A stretch of DNA of 40,405 bases from Beijerinckiaceae bacterium (GTDB lineage: Bacteria; Pseudomonadota; Alphaproteobacteria; Rhizobiales; Beijerinckiaceae), in contig JAUXWZ010000023.1 of the NCBI GenBank assembly GCA_030684835.1, forward strand, positions 1 through 40,405, given 5' to 3'. The notes under the pieces were generated by a model. It had not been told where the DNA came from, searched no databases, and worked only from the letters and a program-made list of their open reading frames with translations. Below are positions 33,160-40,405 of the stretch, piece after piece; position 1 is the first letter of the stretch, and each line of letters begins with the position of its first letter. The position numbers and the translations under genes are program-made.

Positions 33160-34314
33160 ATGGAGGTGAGCCGCAGCGCGGCCGTTACGAAGCAGCATCT
33201 GCACGAGACTGCCGCCACGACGCTCATGGGCAGATTGCTCAGGACGTTCTGGCAGCCTATTGCGCTTGCAAGTGACGTGGCTGTTCGTCAGGCCCGCCCA
33301 CTCCGCATCCTTGCCGAAGACCTGACGCTCTATCGCGGCGAGAGCGGCAAACCTTATCTGATCGGCGGGCGGTGCGCACATCGATGCACGCTTCTGCATA
33401 CGGGCATCATCCGCGAAGATCAGATCAGCTGCATGTATCATGGCTGGCGCTATGATGGCTCTGGCCTCTGCATTGACATTCCGGCGGAGTCCAAGCCGCG
33501 CGCCAATCCAATTCGGATCGCGGGCTATCCGGTGCGCGAATACGCTGGACTGATTTTCGCCTACATGGGCGAGGGGGCCGCACCGGAGTTCGATCTGCCA
33601 CGCAAGGCCGCATTCGAGGCAGGAAGTCGCTCATTCTTCCCCAAGCGCGAGTTCTGGGACTGCAACTGGTTCCAGCAGGTCGAAAACTCGATGGACGCGG
33701 TACATCTGAGCTTTGCTCACTTGTGGGGCGTGCCCGGCCAGTTCGGCGCATCGATCTCCGCGGGCGGAGAAATTCCAGCGCTCGAATACGCCGAAACCAG
33801 CAGCGGCATTCGCCAGATTGCCACACGGTCCAACGGCAATGTCCGGATCAGCGACTGGACGTTCCCCAACAACAATCACATCGTTGTGCCGGGCCCTGAC
33901 AAGAAGGCGTCATGGGGTCACGTGAGCGTGTGGGCGGTTCCAGTCGATGACCGGCGAACAATGCGCTTCCGTATCTATTCCACCGACAAGGTCGACGAGG
34001 AGACGGCCGCCCGTATCCGCGCGGATTTGGCCTTTGAGCCCACACGTTGCGCGGATGCGTTGTTCAATGGCGATCTGTCCGGCCTGAGCGAACAGTCGAT
34101 CATCAGCGCGCAGGATTATGTCGCTGTGCGTGGACAGGGCGAGATCTGCGATCGTGAGGAAGAGAACCTCTCGTCGTCTGACGCCGGCGTCATCTTCCTG
34201 CGGCGCGTGTTCCTGCGCGAGCTGGAAGCGATTGCGACGGGCGCAGAACCAAAGATGTGGGCCAGCCTGAAGGAAAATATCGACCTGCCGCCACCGCCGA
34301 CGCGCGCAGCTTGA
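33160..34314 (+). CDS. Rieske non-haem iron oxygenase, alpha-type subunit (phthalate/vanillate-type)
   Basis: A 384-residue oxygenase. The Rieske 2Fe-2S ligands are C72-A-H74 and C91-M-Y-H94-G-W; the mononuclear iron site is in NSMDAVHLSFAH, with bridging D179 and H182/H187. Size and spacing fit the single-component-alpha group of phthalate 4,5-dioxygenase, vanillate demethylase and dicamba demethylase. I chose the ATG at 33160, preceded by GGAGGCGGAG, over the GTG four codons upstream. The enzyme needs a ferredoxin reductase, and none is in the window. It starts block C and is followed after 27 bases by a ThDP enzyme. The exact substrate is unknown. Confidence 0.9.
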   Translation: MEVSRSAAVTKQHLHETAATTLMGRLLRTFWQPIALASDVAVRQARPLRILAEDLTLYRGESGKPYLIGGRCAHRCTLLHTGIIREDQISCMYHGWRYDGSGLCIDIPAESKPRANPIRIAGYPVREYAGLIFAYMGEGAAPEFDLPRKAAFEAGSRSFFPKREFWDCNWFQQVENSMDAVHLSFAHLWGVPGQFGASISAGGEIPALEYAETSSGIRQIATRSNGNVRISDWTFPNNNHIVVPGPDKKASWGHVSVWAVPVDDRRTMRFRIYSTDKVDEETAARIRADLAFEPTRCADALFNGDLSGLSEQSIISAQDYVAVRGQGEICDREEENLSSSDAGVIFLRRVFLRELEAIATGAEPKMWASLKENIDLPPPPTRAA

Positions 34315-34341
34315 GTGATAGTTTCAATGGAGGAATGACGC

Positions 34342-35955
34342 GTGAAAGTGACCGACGCGATTGCACATGTGCTGAAGGACGAGGGCGTTGAGTATCTCAT
34401 CTGCTACCCGCGTCAGGCGCTGATCGACTCCTGCGCAAAGATTGGCATTCGCCCGGTGGTCTGTCGTCAAGAGCGCGTCGGCGTCGGAATTGCCGACGGG
34501 ATTAGCCGGTCGACTTATGGCAAGAAGATTGGCGTCTTTGCGATGCAGGGCGGGCCCGGCGCTGAAAATACGTTTCCCGGCGTTGCGCAGGTCTACGGCG
34601 ACAATGTGCCAGTTCTGATCATGCCTGCGCACCGCATTGGCCGCAGCTTCACGCATCCCTCGTTTGACCCCGTGCAGGCTTATCGCCCGGTGACGAAGTG
34701 GGGTGCGGAGATTGCCGACCCCGCCCGCACCATCGAACTCATGCGGCGCGCGTTCCACGCGCTGAGGTCCGGCAAGCTCGGTCCGGTCGTGCTCGAGGTG
34801 CCCACGGATGTCGGCGCGATGGACCTGCCGGGCGAGTACGTTTACACCCCCGCGCGCTCGCTGAAGGCGGGCCCGGACCCGGCGGACGTCAAGCGGGTCG
34901 CGGACCTTTTGCTGAAGTCGGAATGTCCCGTGATCCACGCAGGGCAGGGCGTGCTTTATTCTGGGGCCACGGCACAACTGGTCAGGCTTGCGGAAATTCT
35001 CGATGCGCCTGTGCTGACGACGAACACAGGCAAGGGCGCTTTTCCGGAAGATCATCCACTGTCGCTTGGGGCATCTGTTATTTCGGCCCAGAAGGGCGCT
35101 TTCTACTTCCTGAAGAAGGCCGACGTGATCCTCGGCATGGGAACGAGCTTCACAAAGAATCCGTGGGCGCCGCAAATCCCTGCCGGCAAGCGGATCATCC
35201 ACTGCACACTGGACCCGGCAGACGTTTGTAAGGAGTTTCCGACCGAAGCCGCGATCCTGGGCGATGCGCGCCTCGTCATGGAGGCGCTAATCGCAGAGAT
35301 CGGCGAACGGCGTCGAAGCCAAACGGACGCGGTGGCGGAGGTCGCGCGGCTGCGTCGCGAGTGGGAGGACGACTGGAAGGATGAACTGGCGTCCAACGAG
35401 ACTCCGGTTAATCAGTACCGGATCATCAATGAGCTTAAAAACACGCTCGATCCGGCGCAGACGATCATCACCCATGATGCAGGAAGTCCGCGCGAGCAGC
35501 TCATCCCGTTCTGGAAAACGGTGACGCCCGGCGGCTATCTCGGCTGGGGAAAGAGCACGCAGCTTGGGCATGGTCTTGGCCTGATCATGGGCGCGAAGAT
35601 CGCCAACCCCGATAAGACGTGCATCAACCTGATGGGCGACGCTTCCATCGGAATGGTCGGCATGGATGTCGAGACGGCCGTGCGTAACAAGCTCGGTATT
35701 TTGACCATCGTGTTCAACAACGGTGTGATGGCTGGCGAGAAAAATGGTCTCGTCGACGCGCAGGCTTACAATGCGGCCGATCTCGGCGGTAACTACAGCC
35801 AGGTGGCGAAAGGTCTCGGCGCGTGGTCAACGCGGGTCGAAAGCGCCAACGATTTTCAGCCAGCGCTCGCAGAGGCGCTTGCCGCGAATTCGGCGGGGCA
35901 GCCAGCGCTCATTGAGGTCATGGCCAAGCAGAACTTCCGCTATTCGCGGTACTAA
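34342..35955 (+). CDS. ThDP-dependent enzyme (acetolactate synthase-like)
   Basis: A 537-residue thiamin-diphosphate enzyme. The N-terminal PYR domain has the catalytic glutamate E44 in CRQERVGVGIADG and GGPGAENTFPGVAQ. The C-terminal PP domain has the metal/ThDP motif GDASIGMVGMDVETAV (G432-D433) ending at FNNGVMAG. The start is a GTG with GGAGG upstream. The family covers acetolactate synthase, benzoylformate decarboxylase, sulfoacetaldehyde acetyltransferase and related C-C lyases. LICYPRQALIDS replaces the usual FGxPG-type start, so a standard acetolactate synthase is unlikely. The second residue after GD is A rather than G, a common variant. Between two Rieske oxygenases it may decarboxylate or cleave a 2-oxo acid product; the substrate is inference. 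Confidence 0.88.
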   Translation: MKVTDAIAHVLKDEGVEYLICYPRQALIDSCAKIGIRPVVCRQERVGVGIADGISRSTYGKKIGVFAMQGGPGAENTFPGVAQVYGDNVPVLIMPAHRIGRSFTHPSFDPVQAYRPVTKWGAEIADPARTIELMRRAFHALRSGKLGPVVLEVPTDVGAMDLPGEYVYTPARSLKAGPDPADVKRVADLLLKSECPVIHAGQGVLYSGATAQLVRLAEILDAPVLTTNTGKGAFPEDHPLSLGASVISAQKGAFYFLKKADVILGMGTSFTKNPWAPQIPAGKRIIHCTLDPADVCKEFPTEAAILGDARLVMEALIAEIGERRRSQTDAVAEVARLRREWEDDWKDELASNETPVNQYRIINELKNTLDPAQTIITHDAGSPREQLIPFWKTVTPGGYLGWGKSTQLGHGLGLIMGAKIANPDKTCINLMGDASIGMVGMDVETAVRNKLGILTIVFNNGVMAGEKNGLVDAQAYNAADLGGNYSQVAKGLGAWSTRVESANDFQPALAEALAANSAGQPALIEVMAKQNFRYSRY

Positions 35956-35981
35956 AATACGCCGTAGCAGGGGAGGGCTCG

Positions 35982-36959
35982 ATGATGTCACGCATGTCCC
36001 GACGCAGGTTCGTCGGCTCGGTTGGAGTGATGGCCACTGCACAGGCCTTGTCGAGTTTCGCGCACGCGCAGGCGTTCCAGTCGCGTCCCGTCAAGATCGT
36101 CGTTCCAGCAGCGGCAGGCGGCGCGCTTGACCTCATCTCTCGCGTTTTGGCCGAGAGGGTTGCCGACCAGTTCAAGCACGGCATCTATGTCGAGAACAGG
36201 CCGGGCGCGAACTGGATCATCGGCATGGACGCGGTCGCGAAGTCGCCGCCGGACGGCCATACGCTGCTCCTCGTATCCACGTCCGGATTCAGCATCAACC
36301 CGCACCTGTTCAAGAACGTGCCTCCCATGGAGGAGTTCGTGCCGATCACGACGGCGACGAAAGGCGCGTTCGTCATTCTGGTCAATCCGAAACTGGGCGT
36401 GGAGAGCGTTCCCGATTTCATCAAGCTGCTCACGGCAAGCCCGGGCAAGTACAACCACGCGTCCAACAGCGCCACGACGAAACTGCTGTCCGAGTTCTTC
36501 AAGTCGCAGGCTGGCGTCGAGTATGCGGATGTGAGCTACAGGGGCGCCTCTCTCGCCATCAGCGACACGATGATTGGCGTGACAGACTTCTGCTTTGTCG
36601 ATTTTGGAAGCGCCACGAACGTCCTTCAGGACCGGTCACTCATCGCGCTCGCCGTGACGTCTGCCGAGAGGTACGAACTTAACCCGGATATCCCGACACT
36701 TTCCGAAGCCGCGTTGCCGGGGTTCTCGGTCGATGGCGGAACGGTCCTGTTCGCGCCCGCGCGGATCAGCCCGGAAATCCTGACGCAACTCAACGCGACC
36801 TTCATGAATGTGCTGCGTTCGCCGGAAGTCATCGCGCGATTCAGAACCATCGGACAGATTGCGAAAGGCTCTCCGACTGAAGAGACGTTGCGCAGTCTCC
36901 GCCTTGAAGTGGACCGTTGGGGCAACCTCATCAGGGAAAAGAACATCACGTTCAAATAA
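35982..36959 (+). CDS. TctC/Bug-family binding protein with Tat-like signal
   Basis: A 325-residue receptor. The leader SRRRFVGSVGVMATAQAL looks like a twin-arginine signal, with AHAQA as cleavage area. Then VKIVVPAAAGGALDLISRVLA and RPGANWIIGMDAVAKSPPDG are the two cleft loops of the Bug family, and DVSYRGASLAISDTMIG follows later. It is related to the protein at 24375-25328 but clearly diverged. It lies 26 bases after the ThDP gene and 31 before another binding-protein gene, so two receptors are co-transcribed with oxygenases. No TctAB is present. The role is uptake or sensing of the pathway substrate. Confidence 0.92.
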   Translation: MMSRMSRRRFVGSVGVMATAQALSSFAHAQAFQSRPVKIVVPAAAGGALDLISRVLAERVADQFKHGIYVENRPGANWIIGMDAVAKSPPDGHTLLLVSTSGFSINPHLFKNVPPMEEFVPITTATKGAFVILVNPKLGVESVPDFIKLLTASPGKYNHASNSATTKLLSEFFKSQAGVEYADVSYRGASLAISDTMIGVTDFCFVDFGSATNVLQDRSLIALAVTSAERYELNPDIPTLSEAALPGFSVDGGTVLFAPARISPEILTQLNATFMNVLRSPEVIARFRTIGQIAKGSPTEETLRSLRLEVDRWGNLIREKNITFK

Positions 36960-36990
36960 GAGCAAACTAGCGCGCTGGGAGGCATCGTAC

Positions 36991-38013
36991 ATGCATTTGC
37001 TGAGAGAACTTACGGTTGGCGCTGCAATGGCGGCCGCGTTGGCGAGTGTTCCTGCTGCGGCCGATTCGGTTGCTGATTTCTATCGCGGACGAACGGTCTA
37101 CGTGATCAGCGCTGGCGGGGCGGGCGGAGCGCACGGGCTGTACGGTCAGGTCATCTCGAGTCACATCAAGCGGCACATCCCGGGCAATCCGAATGTCGTG
37201 ATCCAGTACATGCTGGGCGCAGGCGGCAATATCTCGATGAACTATCTTTACAACGTCGCCGCGAAGGACGGCACGTACATCGGCTTGCCCCTTCAGGACC
37301 TTATTTTCAACGCACGGATCGGCATCCAGGAAGTCAAGTATGATGCGAGCAAGGTTCATTATCTTGGCGGCGCAGACACGACGCGAACTGTCGTGTCTGT
37401 CATGCGCGCGGCAAAGATCACGACGCTGAAAGACGCTGCGGCGCGCGAAGTTCTCATCGGAACCAGCGGGCGTTCAGGGCAGTCGTATCTTATCCCCGTG
37501 GTGCTCAATAGCCTCCTGAACACAAAGTTCAAGCCGATCCTTGGCTACAAGGACATCAGTGAGATTCACCTGGCGATGGAGCGTGGCGAGGTGCAGGGCA
37601 CTGCAGCTTCATGGCCGACGATCGCGAACACCAAAGGGGACTGGGTCAAGAACGACCTGGTGCTCAATCTCGTGACTATAGGACTCGACAGGGATCCGGA
37701 GCTGCCAAGCGTGCCCGCAATCACGGAGCTCGCCACGGCTCCGCAGGACAAGGATCTTGTAGAACTCCTGTCCGGTTCTGCGCAACACGGTCGTGCATGG
37801 ATCGCCATGGGCGATATACCCGCTGACAGGCTCGAGGCCCTGCGCAAGGCGTTTGCGGCCACAATGGTCGACCCGGTTTTTCGCGACGAAACTGCGAAGC
37901 GCAATATGAGCGTCAATCCCGTCAATTGGCGGGATCAGGAGATCGCGCAGAAGAAAATTCTCAACACGCCGGAGGCAGCAGTCGCGCGCCTCAAGCGCAT
38001 TCTGGAACTCTGA
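36991..38013 (+). CDS. TctC-like periplasmic substrate-binding protein (divergent subtype, second copy)
   Basis: A 340-residue protein with a Sec signal (MHLLRELTVGAAMAAALASV...AAADS). It has FYRGRTVYVISAGGAGGAHG and RHIPGNPNVVIQYMLGAGGN, then GYKDISEIHLAMERGEVQG, the same signature as the gene at 31255-32280. The start at 36991 has GGGAGG upstream; a longer reading would enter the previous gene. With the Bug protein just upstream it may give the operon two ligand specificities. No membrane partner is visible. The stop is 15 bases before the next Rieske gene. Confidence 0.9.
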   Translation: MHLLRELTVGAAMAAALASVPAAADSVADFYRGRTVYVISAGGAGGAHGLYGQVISSHIKRHIPGNPNVVIQYMLGAGGNISMNYLYNVAAKDGTYIGLPLQDLIFNARIGIQEVKYDASKVHYLGGADTTRTVVSVMRAAKITTLKDAAAREVLIGTSGRSGQSYLIPVVLNSLLNTKFKPILGYKDISEIHLAMERGEVQGTAASWPTIANTKGDWVKNDLVLNLVTIGLDRDPELPSVPAITELATAPQDKDLVELLSGSAQHGRAWIAMGDIPADRLEALRKAFAATMVDPVFRDETAKRNMSVNPVNWRDQEIAQKKILNTPEAAVARLKRILEL

Positions 38014-38028
38014 ACGCGGAGTCACGCG

Positions 38029-39255
38029 ATGCTTTCTCGCGAAGACAATGAACTCTTGACGCGCATCGGCCCCGGAACGCCGATGGGTTCGCTGATCCGA
38101 CGGTTCTGGATTCCAGTGTCCTTCGCCGACAAGATCGCAAAGCCGGATGGGCCGCCTGTTCGCGTGCGAATCCTGGGTGAGGATCTGGTCCTGTTCCGTG
38201 ACACGGAGGGTCGTATCGGCCTCGTCGACGAACGCTGTCCGCATCGCACGGCTTCGCTCTACTACGGGCGCAACGAGCAGTGCGGCATCCGCTGCGTCTA
38301 TCACGGCTGGAAGTTCGACGTGAACGGGAACTGCGTCGATATGCCGAGCGAGCCGTCAAGCAGCGGCTTCCGCGACAAGATCAGGATCAAAGCTTACGCG
38401 TGCCATGAAGCTGGCGGTCTTGTCTGGGGCTACATGGGGCCCGCCGATCTAAAGCCCGAATTTCCTGAACTGGAATGGACGGTGATTCCTGCTGACCACC
38501 GCCACGTGTCGCGGCACATACAGGAATGCAACTGGCTTCAGGGTTTGGAGGGAGGCTTCGACACGAGCCATCTTTCCTTCCTCCACGGCGGCGCTGTCGA
38601 AAGCCGCATGGGCGTCGTGCCCGGCCGTTACGAAATTGTGCCCGGCGACTTTGGCTTCGTGGCTGGCACGGGACGCGATCTTGAAGATGGCAACACCTTC
38701 TGGACCGCCGCGGCCATGCTGATGCCGTTCCACAAGATCATACCGTCCGAGCCGATGGCGGCGCATGTGTGGGCGCCGATCGATGACGAGAATACGATGC
38801 TCTACAGCGTCGATTTCAACCCGACGCGCCCGCTGACCGATGATGATCTCAAGCGCACCAAGGCTTACCGGGGCATTCACACGGAGAATATTCCAGGCAC
38901 GGACCGCGCAATCCAGAACAAGGACAATGAGTACATGATCGATCGCGAGCTACAGAGCAGCGGCGCATCCTTCACGGGCATGAAGGGGCTGGGTATTCAG
39001 GATTGCGCGATTCAGGAATCGATGGGGCCGATCGCCGATCGGACGCTGGAGCATCTGGGCGTGAGCGATTCAGCTATCATTCGCATCCGCCGCATCCTTC
39101 TAAAAATGGTCAAGGATGAAATCGCCGGCGCCTCGCCAAGCCCGCCGCCGGGGGCGTCGTACCGAATACGTTCCGCCCGGTTTCTTGCGCCCAATGATAG
39201 GAAGTTCGCCGACATGATTGGCGAGAAAATGCACGGCAGGGATGAGGCCCCATAG
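38029..39255 (+). CDS. Rieske non-haem iron oxygenase (phthalate 4,5-dioxygenase-like)
   Basis: A 408-residue oxygenase. The Rieske ligands are C70-P-H72 and C89-V-Y-H92-G-W; the iron site is GGFDTSHLSFLH, with D178, H181 and H186. The N-terminus MLSREDNELLTRIGPGTPMG, the LIRRFWIPV segment and the late MIDRELQSSGASFTGMKGLGIQDCAIQESMGPIADR are the pattern I know from phthalate 4,5-dioxygenase-type oxygenases, including the QDxAxQESMG-like loop. It differs from the first Rieske protein enough to suggest another substrate or step. It is the last gene of block C. A reductase must come from elsewhere. Confidence 0.92.
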   Translation: MLSREDNELLTRIGPGTPMGSLIRRFWIPVSFADKIAKPDGPPVRVRILGEDLVLFRDTEGRIGLVDERCPHRTASLYYGRNEQCGIRCVYHGWKFDVNGNCVDMPSEPSSSGFRDKIRIKAYACHEAGGLVWGYMGPADLKPEFPELEWTVIPADHRHVSRHIQECNWLQGLEGGFDTSHLSFLHGGAVESRMGVVPGRYEIVPGDFGFVAGTGRDLEDGNTFWTAAAMLMPFHKIIPSEPMAAHVWAPIDDENTMLYSVDFNPTRPLTDDDLKRTKAYRGIHTENIPGTDRAIQNKDNEYMIDRELQSSGASFTGMKGLGIQDCAIQESMGPIADRTLEHLGVSDSAIIRIRRILLKMVKDEIAGASPSPPPGASYRIRSARFLAPNDRKFADMIGEKMHGRDEAP

Positions 39256-39366
39256 CTATAGTTCACAGGGCTTGATGAGGCAGTCTGTAGTGAAATGCCA
39301 GGCGCTCGATTGATTTCCGTCAACCGGTTCGCCCTTAAGAGGCGACTGGCTTGCCAACGTTCAGGG
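39256..39366. other. Intergenic, between block C and the IS6 element
   Basis: No gene and no clear terminator. The last bases border the left inverted repeat of the IS element. Confidence 0.3.
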
Positions 39367-40175
39367 GGGCTCTGTCACATTATCGAATCTGGATGCAGGA
39401 CGCGACGGTCCCGGAGTTTTTCAAGCGGGCGCCACTGCCTCATGCCACGTGCCCATCGCAGCCGCGCGAAACGCGCGGTGCGTGGAGGCTGAGGTCAAAT
39501 GACGCTGGACATTGAAGGTATTGTAGACCGCGGCGTGGGAGGAGAGAAATCTTTGAGCTGATCCGGCGCTCTTAAAGCACTGCATCTTGTACTCTCGTCG
39601 TCGGGTCGGCTGATGCGGAGTTTTCAGCCCGGTTGTTGCGCCGTCGACCGGTGCGATGACGGCGCGCTATTCCAAGTTCTCGCGCCGCCGCGCCATAGGA
39701 ACGCAGGTCATCGGTGACGAAAGTCGACGGCAAAAATCCATGTTTCCTGAGGAGCTTGCGCATCAATTTTAGCGCTGCGTGCTTGTTTCTCTTCGACTGG
39801 ACCAGCACATCCAGAACCTCGCCTTCGGCGTCGACAGCGCGCCATAAATAGATCATGCGTCCGTCGATCTTGAGATATACCTCATCCAGATGCCAGGTTG
39901 TGTGGGGTTTCGGTCGGCGCTTGCGTAAAGCTGCCGCGATCAACGGCCCAAAGTGATTCACCCAGCGTCGTACCGTCTCGTAGGAGACCGTGATGCCGCG
40001 TTCGGCCAACAAATCCTCGACGTCACGGAAGCTCAACGAGAATCGAAGGTACAGCCAGACCGCCTGCTGGATCACCTCAGGCGGAAAACGGTAGCCACTG
40101 TAACTGATCTTCGTCATCCCGATGAGCTATGGAGCCGTGGCCAGATCCGCAAGGCCACGCGACGTGACAGAGCCC
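39367..40175 (-). mobile_element. IS6-family insertion sequence, about 809 bases
   Basis: The ends match as inverted repeats: GGGCTCTGTCACAT at 39367 and, on the other strand, GGGCTCTGTCACGT ending at 40175. The size and a single transposase gene fit the IS6 family. The flanking eight bases (GTTCAGGG left, TTGGCCGA right) do not match, so there is no target-site duplication. The element may have been left by recombination or deletion between copies. Confidence 0.8.
39421..40117 (-). pseudogene. IS6-family transposase with a single-base frameshift
   Basis: The first 166 residues are intact: SGYRFPPEVIQQAVWLYLRF, D78 in HLDEVY, D136 in VTDDLRSYG and E165 in NNRAENS, giving the DDE triad. After NS an extra base near 39616 shifts the frame, producing a short wrong tail that stops at 39572. 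The correct continuation, HQPTRRREYKMQCFKSAGS and then RFLSSHAAVYNTFNVQRHL, is readable in the next frame to a stop at 39421. The total length of 231 residues after correction equals the family norm. It is a recent mutation in an otherwise complete gene, unless it is a sequencing error. Confidence 0.85.
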
Positions 40176-40405
40176 TTGGCCGAGCGGCAGGTGTCGCAAA
40201 GCACCGTTCGCGGAGAGACCGGAAGTATAGGTCGCCATGTGTAAAAGTTGGAGATGCCGAGCCGCTGCGCCGCCAGGACGCGCCCGTGGCCAGCGATGAT
40301 CATACCGGTCTCGTCCACGAGCACCGGAACCGTCCAGCCCCACTCGCGAATGCTGGCCGCAATCTGCGCCACCTGCGCATCGCTGTGCGTGCGAGCGTTG
40401 CGCGC
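40127..40405 (-). pseudogene. ParB-N-type protein fragment (runs off the edge, truncated at its 3' end)
   Basis: The frame is open at the right edge and reads ARNARTHSDAQVAQIAASIREWGWTVPVLVDETGMIIAGHGRVLAAQRLGI in pieces, the ParB/sulfiredoxin-like domain found at the N-terminus of many phage and rhizobial DNA-modification proteins. After LGI (about 40255) the homology is lost, and the frame runs through about 80 unrelated bases and then the right end of the IS element. The gene is thus broken at its 3' side, consistent with IS-mediated rearrangement. The missing C-terminus would usually be a methyltransferase or DNA-binding part. Confidence 0.75.

Noticed and set aside
34324..35202. A 292-codon minus-strand frame
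   Set aside because: It is the shadow of the ThDP enzyme gene, whose catalytic motifs and ribosome site are on the plus strand.
1..40405. CRISPR array
   Set aside because: No regularly spaced direct repeats were found; the only tandem repeat is the 16-base duplication at 28075.

Overview
The window looks like accessory-rich chromosome of a high-GC alphaproteobacterium, probably Hyphomicrobiales (rhizobia-like). The pointers are an APS-type cysH-cysD-cysN operon with ATGA overlaps, a large serine recombinase with its usual 129-residue partner, rhizobial-type IS6 and IS3 transposases, and many TctC/Bug-type substrate-binding proteins. I see no rRNA, tRNA or CRISPR array.

Layout. (1) 1-794: the end of a large serine recombinase and a small coupled partner. 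(2) 1033-4288 (minus): cysN, cysD and cysH for sulfate assimilation; CysN carries an unusual C-terminal hydrophobic extension. (3) 4289-5602: a long stretch with no convincing gene. (4) 5603-21509 (plus): a tightly packed defence operon. It holds a giant YprA/DruE-like DExH helicase with a C-terminal DUF1998-like zinc region, a DrmD-like SNF2 helicase, a DrmMI-like adenine-N6 methyltransferase, an ArdC-like protein with an HELAH zinc site, a vestigial methyltransferase tail, a CBS-HEPN protein, an HNH nuclease and a GIY-YIG nuclease. (5) 21510-23000: one conserved hypothetical gene and debris. (6) 23104-39255: catabolic genes in three blocks. Block A (plus) has a secreted metallo-beta-lactamase-fold hydrolase, a Bug protein, an alpha/beta hydrolase, an LLM flavin oxidoreductase and a truncated DHDPS-family gene. 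Block B (minus) has an alpha/beta hydrolase, an intact DHDPS-family lyase, a HbpS/GlcG-like protein and a decayed 4,5-dihydroxyphthalate-decarboxylase-like gene, with a divergent binding-protein gene. Block C (plus) has two Rieske oxygenases, a ThDP enzyme and two binding proteins. (7) 39367-40405: an IS6-family element with a frameshifted transposase, then a truncated ParB-like gene running off the edge.

The most interesting system is the defence operon. It joins a Druantia/YprA-type single-chain helicase to the SNF2 helicase and methyltransferase of class 1 DISARM, and has no visible DrmC-type PLD nuclease. From memory this resembles the DISARM-related arrays recently proposed around YprA helicases (ARMADA); I could not check that here. 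Its 3' half carries a variable-looking set of ArdC, CBS-HEPN, HNH and GIY-YIG genes. There are clear signs of module exchange: a low-GC target-recognition segment inside the methyltransferase, and a second degenerate copy of the methyltransferase 3' end between the ArdC-like and CBS-HEPN genes.

The catabolic region probably imports and oxidises aromatic or heterocyclic carboxylates: binding proteins capture substrate, Rieske oxygenases hydroxylate, and hydrolases, lyases and the ThDP enzyme process products. Neither TctA/TctB membrane subunits, nor a Rieske reductase, nor any transcriptional regulator lies inside the window. Blocks A and B meet head-on at a scar where both terminal genes are broken.
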